64,000 nt of DNA, taken from NCBI GenBank assembly GCA_963693365.1, contig CAVNZM010000006.1:10726001-10790000 (forward strand). The letters are read 5' to 3'. A model generated the notes under the pieces. It was given only the letters and a program-made list of their open reading frames with translations. It was not told the origin of the DNA and ran no database searches. How positions within the stretch are numbered: the first letter of the stretch is position 1; every line of letters starts with the position of its first letter. The translations under genes and the position numbers were made by a program. The DNA is from Amoebidium appalachense. Taxonomy: Eukaryota; Ichthyosporea. Below, one piece after another: positions 1-12,380 of the stretch.

Positions 1-343
1 CTCCCTGCCCCTATGTACCCTCCCCCCCCCCCCCCCCCCCCTCCTCCTTTTCCCCAACATCAAATCCCCTTCTAGGGTCTATTACAACGTGTAGCTGCTA
101 CTTTCAGCACGTGGCACCCGAGTAATCCTACTCAGCTCAGGCATCACTAATTTCTATTGAAGCGCTCTCTGATTAGAACCCTTAGGCTAGAAAGCAACCC
201 CCCCTCCCCCCCCCCCCCCCCCCCCCCACCCCACCCCCCCTTCCCCCAGGTTGTGTGACGGGGCCGTACGCGGTAAACACTCACGTGTTTTATAAGGTTG
301 CTATTTTGATGGTATCTATTACATATGGAACATCCTTTAACCT

Positions 344-393
<50 letters not shown>

Positions 394-759
394 TTTTTTT
401 TTTTGACATCCCGGATTTCATGTCGGCTCTCACCGGAGGCTCCTTATCTTTGCGTCGCCGGTTATTTAGAGGCCTCTGAGCCTCCCGACTGTGTTATCTA
501 AAGCCCCCCCTCTCCCCCCCCCCTCCCCCCCCCCCCCCCCCCCCTTCAGGCCCCCACTTGCTTGTCTTCGTGCACCTCGATCTCTTCACATTATTGCCTC
601 ATAACATCTATTGCAGCCCCATCCACTAAGGGAATATCATGGGCATGTACCCAACAATTTCAAAACAGTTGAAAGGATGGCTGATCTGAGACACACGGTG
701 CCGTTTGTATTTACACATCCCCCCCTCCTCCCCCCGCCCCGCCCCTCTCCCCCCCCTCC

Positions 760-843
<84 letters not shown>

Positions 844-1363
844 TGACATCATATTATATGTCGGGCAATCACCAATACATAGTGGAGGTGCAGGCTAGCG
901 CACAACTGGTGGAGTGAATGCATAAAATGACTTACGGAAATTTAGAGAGTGTGGGTTCTAAGAAAGAACTAAACAGGTGGGACCGACACGGGTGGACTTG
1001 GTTTGATCTAGTGTGGGGGAAAACATGTGTGCCGCACCGTACACAACATGACCTGCAATACTGAGGGTACTGTGCTTATATACAACCCGGACCGTCCCGT
1101 CACTTGGTCACCGCTTCCGCCGATAGGAATTGGGCTGTAGCCGAACAGCCAATAGAATTACACCAAGTATTTGCCAATGATATTTTAAAGCCACGTCCAG
1201 CCAATAGACTCGCCCCGGTTTTATGTATGACCAAAGAAGGAGTTGACAACAAAGACAATCTCCATGAACTACGAGCGAAGTAACACAAGACCGAAACCAT
1301 ACAACGGAGATAGCACAGCCAAAACAAGATAAGTAGAGACAAACTGAGTGTAACATCGAAACC
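1..1363. other. gene-free left flank with C homopolymers, (CA)n and CCAAT boxes
   Basis: No coding region is recognisable. The stretch holds C runs (about 24-40, 200-227, 350-393 and 520-544) and a (CA)n array at about 763-837. Three CCAAT boxes lie at 1149-1153, 1174-1178 and 1201-1205, spaced 25 and 27 bp; they resemble a promoter, but no gene is visible next to them. Open frames here are translations of repeats. Confidence 0.6.
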
Positions 1364-1386
1364 ACAAGACAAGACAACCCCCCCAT

Positions 1387-1592
1387 TTTTTATTATTATT
1401 ATTATTTTTTTTTATCCCGTTTTGTTCCCGGAGGGACCCCTTGGGCCCTCAGGGGGAACTACCGTCTTCCACCCAGCACCGACAGTACTCTAGCTAGGGT
1501 GCTATGGTATTATTAGCTAAGCTAACACACCTTTAAACAATCCTAACTATTTGCACACACTTTGCCCAGGGTATTCACCCCAGCCACGCCGC
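1387..1592 (-). mobile_element. 5'-truncated 3' end of a non-LTR retrotransposon
   Basis: About 200 bp here closely match the 3' end of the larger element at 6855-7050: an A/TAA-rich tail on the minus strand, then a shared block containing GTTTTGTTCCCGGAGGG and, at the far end, CAGCCACGCC. The match stops at about 1590. The ten-base repeat GACAAGACAA occurs at 1368-1377 and 1593-1602 and may be the target-site duplication, although a short C run separates its left copy from the tail. This looks like a dead, heavily truncated copy. Confidence 0.7.
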
Positions 1593-1749
1593 GACAAGAC
1601 AAACCTAATGAGTACTCATTCCAAGTGCTGTGCACGAAGGGAACAGAAACCATGCATGCAGGTCATGCATAGCTATAAATCTTGCAATAAACCGTAAGCA
1701 CAAAGGTATGCTATTGCAACAGGCAAGTATGTGCAATCTGGCAACAAGT

Positions 1750-2178
<429 letters not shown>

Positions 2179-2179
<1 letters not shown>

Positions 2180-3323
2180 CCCGCCCGCCATGTGCTCCCG
2201 CTCCATTTCATTCACCCCGTACACCCTAATACAGGGAGGCCCATCCCAGTACACGTACACGCCAGACCACACACATGCATACATGCGGGGACACCCCCTC
2301 GATGCTTCCGAGGTGTGTGTGTATACATGCACGTACCGCTGCATGATTGCGATTTTTGACCATCTCGTGTCACTTTCTGTCTGTGCCACACAAGTGATGA
2401 AGTAGACCCGTTGTGATCACGGAGGCTAAATACCAGCTTACCATGGGTATGTTTCGTTCCATTCCAAAACAACACAGGCCGTAATTTGAATACTAAAAGG
2501 ACCCGGTCGGTCTCTAAAGACATTAACAGCACTCCATGACTCACGTTTCATGATGGTTTACGGGTTCCCGTGCACAAGCACGGCACTAAGTGTCACATGG
2601 GTGCAAACACACTTACGTACACAGAGTCTCGGACCCACATAAGAAAAGCAGACCCTGCACTTTCTCACGGGACACGTATCACACACAGCATTCATGGTAA
2701 AGTCAAATGTGCAAGGTATTTCTTTTCCAAAGAAGGTGGATATTTTAAAATTTCAAACCCACCCCCCGTCTTTTTTGGGGGGGGATCAGGGAGAGGGGGG
2801 AGGGAGGGGGGGGGGGGGGGGGGGGGGAAGGGCCCGGGGGGAGGGGGAGGGGGGTAGTACAGAATGCTAGGGACTCGGAGGGAGGGGAGGGCTAAACGGC
2901 AAGGCGGGGAGGGGGGGGGGAGGGAGGGAGGGGGGGGGCAAGTGATAAGTGGCCCAGGATAGCGAGGGCGCAAAGAGCCAACACATATGTTGTTATTGCG
3001 GTTAGGGACGATAAGGCTGGGGAATGTTAACCTTGAAAGTTATAAGGGGAAGGAAAGGGAGGTGGGGGCGGGAGGAGGGAGGGAGGGGGGGGGGGGGGGA
3101 GGGGAGGAGGGGAAACAGGATTTTCACAGGAGGCTGTGGTTTGGTCGACAACTTTGATCCTTCAACCCCCCCCCCTTCCCCCCCCCCCCCTCCCCCCCCT
3201 CCCCCTCTTCAAAACGGAAAAGAAAAAACCACCACCACCACCATTACCACCACCACCACTAACCACATTGTACTCCCACCCACCCCTAATTCTGGTCCAT
3301 CCGCAGTTGGTAAAATAGACCGA

Positions 3324-3356
<33 letters not shown>

Positions 3357-3527
3357 CCCTCTCCCGGGAACCGTTGCCGCAATAACACCAACAATCACCA
3401 CCACCCATTCACCCACTACCTTTTAAAACCCACTTCGAACGTGTAAAAGCCCCCCCCCCCCCCCCCCCCCCCCCCCCCGCCCCCCCTCCCCTCCCCCCCC
3501 CCCCCTCCCCCATTCCCCTCTCTCCCC

Positions 3528-3570
<43 letters not shown>

Positions 3571-3800
3571 GGCCCCCTCCCCCCTCCCCCTCCCCCCTCC
3601 GCCCTGGAACGGGAGATTTAGGGAGACAGTACCTTAGAACTCGATCAAAACATATGAAAATCATCAGCTGTCACGAAAGCAAAAATGGCTTCCCGATCAA
3701 CACAACCATCTAAATACTACGCGAGTCTTAATAGTGCACAAGTTGCCCGGTGCAAAAGCCACCTGCTCCCCCCCCCCCCCCCCCCCTCCTCCCCCCCCCC

Positions 3801-3847
<47 letters not shown>

Positions 3848-3992
3848 CCCCCCCCCCCCCCCCCCCCCCCCCCGCTGCGCAGGGGGCTCCCGTTCCCCTT
3901 TTCCTATGCGTTCCCCTTTTCCTATGGGTTGGAATTCATGGCTTTCGGTGACAACACGACGACAGGCACATTGTGCAAACAAATTACCACCC
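2179..3992. other. low-complexity region with poly-C and poly-G blocks, no gene
   Basis: Short unique stretches are separated by G-rich blocks (2777-2938, 3060-3112) and C-rich blocks (3167-3205, 3326-3356, 3450-3600, 3769-3873, the last with an internal (CT)n). Long open frames exist only because homopolymers lack stop codons. No domain or splice structure was recognised. Confidence 0.6.
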
Positions 3993-4076
3993 TTTCCCCT
4001 TTCTCTTACATTAAGGTGTGTTTCCCCTTTCTCTTACATTAAGGTGTGTTTCCCCTTTCTCTTACATTAAGGTGTG
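3993..4076. repeat. 28-bp tandem repeat, three perfect copies
   Basis: Units at 3993-4020, 4021-4048 and 4049-4076 are identical; each contains TTTCTCTTACATTAAGG. Just upstream a shorter motif, CCCCTTTTCCTATG, is doubled (about 3895-3927). Confidence 0.95.
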
Positions 4077-4444
4077 CCATATAAAGCAACCACTCCAAAG
4101 CACCTGAGTTCCGTTTGGGCAATGAAAGTGCAGCAAATCCAATACCTAATTTGGTAACCAATTACCACACCTCGGGCCGCATAGTATTCCACACATCGGA
4201 CCATATATGGTATGCATCGATATGTTGCAATACATTCCTTGGGCGGGGGGGGGGGGGGGGGGGGAAGAGTCCGACAGCGAGCCTCGGAGAGAGAGAGAGA
4301 GAGAGAGAGAGTAGAAAATGTCGATATCCGGCAGGCTCTTGGTAGCCTCCTCCTCCTCCCCCCCCCCCCCCTCCCCCCCTCTCCCCCCCCCCCCCCCCTC
4401 TGGGAGACCCGGTTCAACCCGTCAGGACATCAGGAGAGCAACAC

Positions 4445-4745
4445 CATCATCATGCAGGCTAATCTAGCACATTGTTTCTGCTAATGTGCCTTTTGAAGGC
4501 GAACTCCCTCGCGCAACTCTGCCAAGAGCAGGCGATGTCTGCTTCAGCAAGTTTGTTCTGTTGCAATCAGCAAAGTCATTCTGCTCAAAGTAGACTAACT
4601 TGGCGCACCAAGAATAATTCTGCTGTTGCAGAATCTATCTCTTTTAAGCAGAATGATAACGTTTTTGCAGATTATTCCATTTCTGCTAAACAATTCTTCT
4701 CAGAATTTGAAACAGAATAACTCAATTTTGGGCGAATAATTCAGC
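4445..4745. other. AT-rich unique island with recurrent TTCTGCT / AGCAGAA motifs
   Basis: This 300-bp island differs in composition from its C/G-rich surroundings. TTCTGCT or GCAGAAT recur about every 20-40 bp in both orientations, including a perfect inverted pair ATTCTGCT / GCAGAAT around 4617-4634. An 82-codon open frame (4472-4720) has no recognisable domain. It may be a relic of a dispersed repeat. Confidence 0.4.
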
Positions 4746-4863
4746 ATGATCACGGTTTATTTTACTCTGTTGATGTGGATTGAGGTTGTATTTTCCTTTC
4801 TTCCTTTTTCTTTTCTCATTCACGATCAGTGTTTTCCTCGGGGTTTTTTTTGGGTGGAGGAAA

Positions 4864-5720
<857 letters not shown>

Positions 5721-5866
5721 TGCCAGTGAGCATTTCCTTTACGAGCCTCCACAGAGAAGCTCAACAGTGCTATACTAACTGGCACCACTACCGTGACTGA
5801 CAACTTGCTGGCATCAGCAAACCGTGACAGTGTCACACGCACATGCACCGCGCACACACACACACC

Positions 5867-6050
<184 letters not shown>

Positions 6051-6189
6051 GACAAAGACGTGTTACACACACTAGTACTTTTAATGGCATGCGAACACTC
6101 ATAAACGTACCACACACACACTCGAACAACTGTTGCACACACACTGTAGTAGCACCTGCACTCACGCAGATGCAAGCTCACACTCAGTT

Positions 6190-6242
6190 ACAAATGCGCA
6201 CACATCCGAAGTCCCCCTGCTTCCCACCCTCGTGTGCCCCCC

Positions 6243-6284
<42 letters not shown>

Positions 6285-6516
6285 ATCTCCCCATCCCTCC
6301 GAGGCAGCCAGTCGAAAATTTCTCCTACTCTCTCTCTCTCTCTCTCTCCCCCCCCCCCCCCCCCCCCCCCCCCCCCACTCTCTCTCTCTCTCTCTCCCCC
6401 CCCCCCTCCCCCCCCACCCCGCTCTCGCTGTCCCTTCCCCCCCCCCCCCCCCTCCACATCCATCCCCCCCCCTCCACCCCCTCTAGAGTCTACTAGGATT
6501 GATCTCTCTCTCTCTC

Positions 6517-6548
<32 letters not shown>

Positions 6549-6839
6549 CTCTCGCTGTCCCTTCCCCCCCCCTCCCCTCCACCCCCGCCAGAGTCTATTA
6601 GGATTGATCTCTCTCAGATTAGATCATTTCTCTCTTGTCTAGCTACCTCTCTCCCTCGAGCTCCCTCGCGGCTCCCTTCTCCTCCCCCCCCCCCCGCCGC
6701 CCCCCCGGCCCTCCCTCCCTCCCCCCCAACATATGCAACCCCTTCCCACCCATCCGGTCACCCGCCTCCATCCCCCCCCCCCCCCCCCCCCTCCGCGCCC
6801 CCCCCCCCTCCCGCCCTCCCCCTCCCCCCCCCCCCCTTC
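6190..6839. repeat. poly-C / (CT)n block
   Basis: C runs with short CT tracts occur throughout. A segment around 6421-6500 (CGCTCTCGCTGTCCCTTCC, then a C run, then AGAGTCTA) recurs at about 6547-6604, so it was tandemly copied. The block ends at the left target-site duplication of the retrotransposon. Confidence 0.8.
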
Positions 6840-6854
6840 CCCCCCCGGAGGCAT
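6840..6854. repeat. left target-site duplication of the retrotransposon
   Basis: Seven C then GGAGGCAT, identical over 15 bp to 10757-10771. The element tail starts immediately after it. Confidence 0.85.
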
Positions 6855-7267
6855 TTTTTATTTTTTTATTTTATCACGTTTTGTTCCCGGAGGGCCTTTT
6901 CAGGCCCTCTAGGGAAACTACCGTCTACCACACAGCACCGACAGTACACTAGTTAAGGTGCTATCTATGAGTTCAGCTAAGCTAAACCATCCTTCACAAC
7001 CTAACTATAAGTACACACTTTGCCCAGGGCTACTACCCCAGCCACGCCGGCAGGAGGCTCCAGTCCTCCCCTCCATTCAAAACCTAGCAATAAACGTTAA
7101 CCGAGGGCTCTCATTGGTCGATCTACAGTATTGGGAAGTCCTAGGTGTTGTGTATAATATTTACGGTGGGTATGGGTGGATGATGGGGTGTGGTGGTGGT
7201 GGTGGTGGGGGGTTGCTGCCTAACATTATGTGTTGGTGTACGTATGTTGTGGCGATGTTTTTGTGGA

Positions 7268-9866
7268 CTAAAAGGTGGGTTTTACAGGGCACACCGGGTC
7301 TGTGGGTGTTCCGGCATTCAGAACAGGCCGGCCGGGTGTGTGTGGGAGGTGTATTTGTTGGTTTTTTGGGTTTTTGGAGAGCCATACTTTTCTTTCTACG
7401 GGTGGTGGGTATATGGTGGTGTTTTTGCATTTTAGGGTGGGTGGGGGGGAGTGTTGTGTTCCGTGGGTGCCAAATTTTGAAAAGAAAAAGGATTGCAACT
7501 CTACTGTGATTTTTCCTAAGATGGCCCGGGTGGTGGTCTTGGTGGTGCCGGTGGCTGCAAGTAGTGGGCCCACCGATCGTGGGCAGAATCCCCGTTCGAC
7601 CCACTTGGTGTCTTCGGGGTCAGGTGGGTCACCGTTGCCTCCTATCCAGTTTATCCATGCACATTGGTCTACCACCGTGGCTGCCGTATGGTGGTGCTGT
7701 GCCGTGGGGGTGTTTGGATGACGAGTGTGCAGGACGTTGTGGATGCAGGCTGTGATGGCGGTGGTCAGGGTGGGGACTTCCCCGGCATGGGCCGGGCAGG
7801 CCCAGAGGTGGGTGGTGGTCTCAGGGTGCTGGCTGCACCGGGGGCATGTGGGCTGTGTAACGACGGTGGGGTGATCTCGGTGTAGCCGTGCCATGGTAGG
7901 CAGGGTGCCCATGGCCAGGGACAGGCTACGAGTGTTTCCTCTGACTGCCCCGATGGTTGCCTGTGTGGGCCCCTTGTTGAGCTTGAGGGGGTTCCGTTCG
8001 GCTGGGAGCAGTCTGGGGTCGGCTAGTATGGACATAGCCTTGGTCTTGCCGGCCATGTCGGTGAGGAAGTCCTTGTTCAACCGGTTCAGTGTACCGGGAA
8101 TGTTGCCGGGGATACGGTGGCCTTGTAGTCGTAGGAAGTATTTCCCCCCCCCCGGGGCCGGAGGTAGGGGGGGGGGGAGGGGGAGGACTCTTCCTGCATT
8201 GGCTGCCTTGTCTGCCTCGTTATTCCGTTGACCGTACCGTTTGGTGTTGGATTGGTGCCCCTTCACCCACGATACCTGTACAGAGCCTGGTTGCCGGAGA
8301 GAGAGTTGGTCTCGTACGTGAGCCCATTCCACTATGTGGGGGAACTTTAGCTTGCGTCGAGGGGGTGTGGTGGGGTCTATATTTGCCGTCCATCGGTCGA
8401 CTACTCCGAGGTTATCGAGCTTGATGTGGATGGGGGTGGTGGTGGGGGTGAGCAGGAGGGCTAGTAGTACCCCTGTGAGTTCGGCTTGGGTGGATGATAG
8501 GGCCGTATGGAGCCTGGTCTTGGCCGTCACTGGAGGTGCTTTCCGGTCCGGGGTGTCCAGTACCGCCCCGGCTCCGGCCTGGGCTATCCTCCTGCCCGGG
8601 TGGATGAGGCTGCCGTCCGTATAAACGGTGATCGGTTGGTCTGGGGGGATCAGGGTGATTTGCTGCTGCCACTCGTCATAGGTGGCCTGGGGCACCAAGT
8701 CGGTGTAGGTGAGCCTACGGGGAGTGGGTGGGCTCGGCAGGTCAGCCGGGTGGGCCGTGCACTTGTGTCCTGGTGGTGACCCTACCGGTGGTGGCTGCTG
8801 GGGGGGGGGTGGGCCGGGGAGGTCCCCCGGTAAGGGTGTGGCTTCCTCGTTGGCTTGCAGGTGGAGCATCTGGGGTGATGCCTGTTGGTGGGGGGGAAGA
8901 TGCCGCCGGAAATGGTGTATCTTCCTCCACTGCTCGGCCGGATCGGAGCCATCCTTCAGTGCGATGACTTGGTAGATGTCGATACTGTCGGTGTTGATGA
9001 AGTCCTTGTGGTACTTCGGGACTACCATGTGGGTGGTGATTCGGGTCTTGAAGGCCACGTAGGGGTCTGCCCGTATCACCTCCACAGCACGGGTCCACCC
9101 CACACACTGCTTGTTGTGGGTGTGATTATCGGCTGGGGGCTCAGGGGGCTCGTATTTGCTGTTGGTGCTGTCGGTGTTAGAGTCCTCTGAGTCGTCGGAG
9201 TCGTCGCTGGGCCCCGTCGACTCCGATTCTGGCTCCGTGTCTAACCCTTCCCCCTCTCCGTCTGCGTACCCGGGGTTGGGGGAGAGGGTGGCCGGGGTGT
9301 AGGCTAGGTTCCATGGGGAGTGGCCGTATTTGCAGTCACCAGGGCAAAAGCGGAAATGGGCTGTTCCATGTGGGTCGTTCCACGTGGGTCGGTGCCATCT
9401 CAGCCCCTCCTCCTCTGTGTTGTCCCGTAGATGGGCTATTTTGACCCAAGCCTCCCCGTTGTGGGTGGTGTGGGCCACCACCTGGCTGAGTTCGTATTGC
9501 CCGTTCTTGACTATTTCCACCACGAATGCACCGACGGGGTGGTTTGGCACGAGGTCAATGGTGTGGTGGGTGTGTGGTCTGGGTGCTAACCGTAGTTTGT
9601 CTGCGATGGGGATGGCCCCCTTGATGATGGACCTGTACCACTGTGTAGCTCCCGGGTGTAGTAGGTCTGGGGGGTGGGGCAGTTCGGGGAACGCCCGGAA
9701 CACCCCCGGCCGTACCATGGTGTCCTCCACCGTGTAGAGTTGACGGGGGTGTGTGTGGGGGCCGATGTGGGCCGCAAAGGTGTGGTCCGGGAAAACGGTG
9801 TTGATAGGGGTGCTGGTTGTTGTTGCTGCTTCCCCTCCTTCTCCTTGGGGGGAGGGGGGGGGGGGG
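7268..9866 (-). pseudogene. retrotransposon ORF, distal part: linker, RNase H, zinc cluster
   Basis: This open frame carries the element's distal protein. RNase H is recognisable from YTDGSL (first catalytic Asp at about 8615), the Glu in TQAELTG, the Asp in KLDNLG, and the terminal NNEADKAAN. Downstream is CPRC with a following HLWAC, the Cys/His cluster common after RNase H in LINEs. Upstream lies a roughly 300-residue region of unknown role with an acidic DDSDDSEDS patch. The open frame itself extends to 10228 upstream, but similarity of style switches to the RT frame beyond the C run. What is seen is a clean RNase H; the clade and former activity are inferred. Confidence 0.85.
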
Positions 9867-10756
9867 GTGGGGGTGCTTGTGTTTTTTGGGGAGGGGTTTC
9901 CCCAATACTCAGGTGCCGCTCGTGAAGGATCCCCGTGATATGGGCCCAATAGTTGTGGAGCTGCTTTCCCCCTAGCCTGTAAAGTTTGGCTGGGGGTGCT
10001 TGCAGGGGTGGGTAGGGTAGGCCTGTCACGTGTTGCTGCTGCCAGGCTCGGTACCGGACCACGTCCCCTGCTGGTCCTGGTGTTTCCAGCAGGGCACACA
10101 GCTCCGTAACCATGGTGCTGGCTGCTGATTCGACGATGCTGGCCAGTCCCCCTAGAGTGGGATGGTGTAGCAGCCCGGACGGGGTGCTCCGGTGGAAACC
10201 ACACTTCCGACGGAGTAGGTCTCTCCACTTGCTGTCGATTGCCTGCATGGTGGTGTTGCTGATGACTGACCCTTTGAGGAGGAAGAGGATGGCCGGGGCC
10301 ACCACACTGTTGGCTACGTAGATCACTTGGCTGGGTGCCAGCATTTTACGGGCTAGTATGGTGGTGGCCCGTAATGTCAGCTGCATGGCCTTCCCATCGT
10401 TGGGCCGGGTGTGTCGTTGGAGGGTGATGTTGACCCCTAGCACTCTGCTGTTTGCATCGGGGAGCTCGATCTGAATGGGTAGGGGTGGTGCTCCCGGGGA
10501 TTTGCGGTACTGCATGGGGGCCACTGTTGCCCGTGTTGGGGTACCACGGGCGAGGACTGAAAACTTGTCTGGGTGTGGTTCCAAGTCATGGTAATAAAAA
10601 AAGGGGGCAGATAAATCGAGAGTTTGCTGGATGCTCTGCTTGTTGGGGCCAAACCATGTTGTGTCGTCGGCGAAGGCTACAGACGTCACACACGGGGGTG
10701 TTTGTGCCGGTGTGTGGTGCTGTGTCTGTGGGGGTAGGTGGAAAGTGTACCCCTTG
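9840..10756 (-). pseudogene. retrotransposon ORF, proximal part: reverse transcriptase C-terminal half
   Basis: The fragment contains SVAFADDTTWFG, the RT catalytic box (FADD at 10663-10674), followed by about 250 residues of thumb-like sequence. Everything before the catalytic box is absent because the insertion is 5'-truncated; the first residues of the open frame derive from the target-site duplication. The frame continues past the proline run but loses protein-like composition and stops at 9586. The RNase H part lies in another frame, so one or two bases have been gained or lost in the G run (plus strand) at about 9848-9867. Confidence 0.85.
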
Positions 10757-10771
10757 CCCCCCCGGAGGCAT
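10757..10771. repeat. right target-site duplication of the retrotransposon
   Basis: Identical over 15 bp to 6840-6854; it marks the truncated 5' boundary of the element. Confidence 0.85.
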
Positions 10772-12054
10772 GTCATGATCATTCATTAACACCGTGATCG
10801 AAATGGTTGAATTGGTTTTTACAGGGAGCATATCATGATTATGGCTGTACATTGGCAATGTATTTACAATAAATATAATGCCGTGACCCACCCGGTTCTA
10901 CATATAGAATGTTTGCCCTTAATAGCCAATGATAACCATATATCTAATTATATGGACGAACATTACAGTCACGCTGCGTCTACGTACCGGTCATGAGATC
11001 TAGAAGATCTATTGTATATGAAGTTTTGTATATTAGATCTGCCAATATACCACTGTACAGCTGTACGTTTTGGAAGTTTCCAGCTATCAATAACATGTAG
11101 CTATCCTGTGATGGTCCGAACCTCCACATAGCGCCAGGCCTCATGATCCCTAGCTAGCTATATAGCTACAATAATGGGGATGCATATGCTCACCTGTACA
11201 CCTTTCAGTCCAACCAATATTATTTAGCTGCCATGGCCACAAGCATTCTTCTTGTCAGTGCATTCCAGTCCAGTGTCCGGTCACGTTTGTGAGTCAGTGC
11301 TGGAATACAGTGTAATACTTACTGAGTGCATCTGACATCAGTATCAGTTAGATTCTTTTTATGTATGTATTGTTTATATGTCAAAGAATTATTTTTATGA
11401 ACGAGATTCCCGGTAGTGCTTTCCTATTGGGCGTGCCAGCATAGATGGCTGTGATCAAGTTACGGTGTTGGCGTGTATTGCTGAGAAAGTACCAATTTTT
11501 AGGAGATAACTCTTCTGTTACAGACCGGGGAAAACGTTTTGTAACTTCTTATTTAGGTTCCAATAGGGTATGTGTGCTTAGTGCCTCTGGATTGATACTC
11601 TACGCGTCCCTCGCGTCCCTGCAAAGAGGACTATACTGTCAATAATTAGTAATTTTATCCGATGGAATGCATTGCCGAGACAAAGGTTCTGATTGGCTCC
11701 CTTGGGTAAACATGGAAGGGCCCTGCTGAGTAACTTAAACTGACTGGTGTATTTGCTATATGTACATGGCTTGAGCCAAATCCGTTTACTAAAGTGAAAC
11801 AGTGGAAACTCTTTATTTGTATCATATTTAGGCAACAACTCCTGGATGTGAATAATGCTGCCAGAACGGCCTTCGAATTCGACACATTCCATTCCTATTT
11901 AGTACTAATACTAATATTAATAAAAATAGTCCGATGGTCCGTACACGTCCCGCGGGTTCTCAGGCATGGCCAAAAAATAAAAAATTATCAATAATAGCGA
12001 CAACATATATACGCACACTGTGTGGGAGCTACAGTACCCCCTCCGGGTCCTCCG
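10772..12054. other. unique AT-richer intergenic DNA, no gene seen
   Basis: Composition is balanced and repeats are few. Single CCAAT or ATTGG boxes occur near 11425, 11558 and 11690. A 104-codon minus-strand frame (11578-11892) has no recognisable motif and no convincing splice sites. Confidence 0.45.
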
Positions 12055-12343
12055 AATCCCCCCCCCCCCCCCCCCCCCCCCTCCCCCTCCCCTCCCGGGG
12101 GTCGGGCCGGGGCCCTTCCCCTCGGGCCACTGCCCCCCCCGGCAGCGCTAGCGCTAGCCGGAGGCCTAGGGCGCCCGGGCCCCCGGCCCCTCCGATACAG
12201 CCTAGGCCCCCGTGGCCATGCTCCCAGACTCCCAGTCCCCCCGGCCCCCTCGGCCGGCCCTCCTCCCCCCTCCGCGAGCTCCCCCTCCCCTCCCCCCCCC
12301 CCTCCCCCGGCCCCCTCCTGCACCCCCATCCCCTCCCTCGAGC

Positions 12344-12379
<36 letters not shown>

Positions 12380-12380
12380 A
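12055..12380. repeat. C-rich low-complexity block
   Basis: Poly-C with interspersed GG and T over about 320 bp. Its proline- or glycine-rich open frames are artefacts of composition. Confidence 0.8.

Larger units (their letters stand above)
6855..10756 (-). mobile_element. 5'-truncated non-LTR (LINE-type) retrotransposon with RT and RNase H
   Basis: A 3.9-kb insertion read on the minus strand. It is bounded by a perfect 15-bp target-site duplication (6840-6854 and 10757-10771) and ends in an A/T-rich 3' tail at 6855-6880, as expected of target-primed reverse transcription. The 5' end is missing: coding starts abruptly just before the catalytic FADD motif of the reverse transcriptase. Domains in order are the C-terminal half of RT, a linker with an acidic Ser/Asp/Glu stretch, RNase H, and a C-terminal Cys/His cluster. 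This order resembles I/Tad-like elements with RNase H; the exact clade is not assigned. Coding is broken by a frame change at a C run (sense) near 9848-9867, so the copy is probably dead. Confidence 0.92.
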
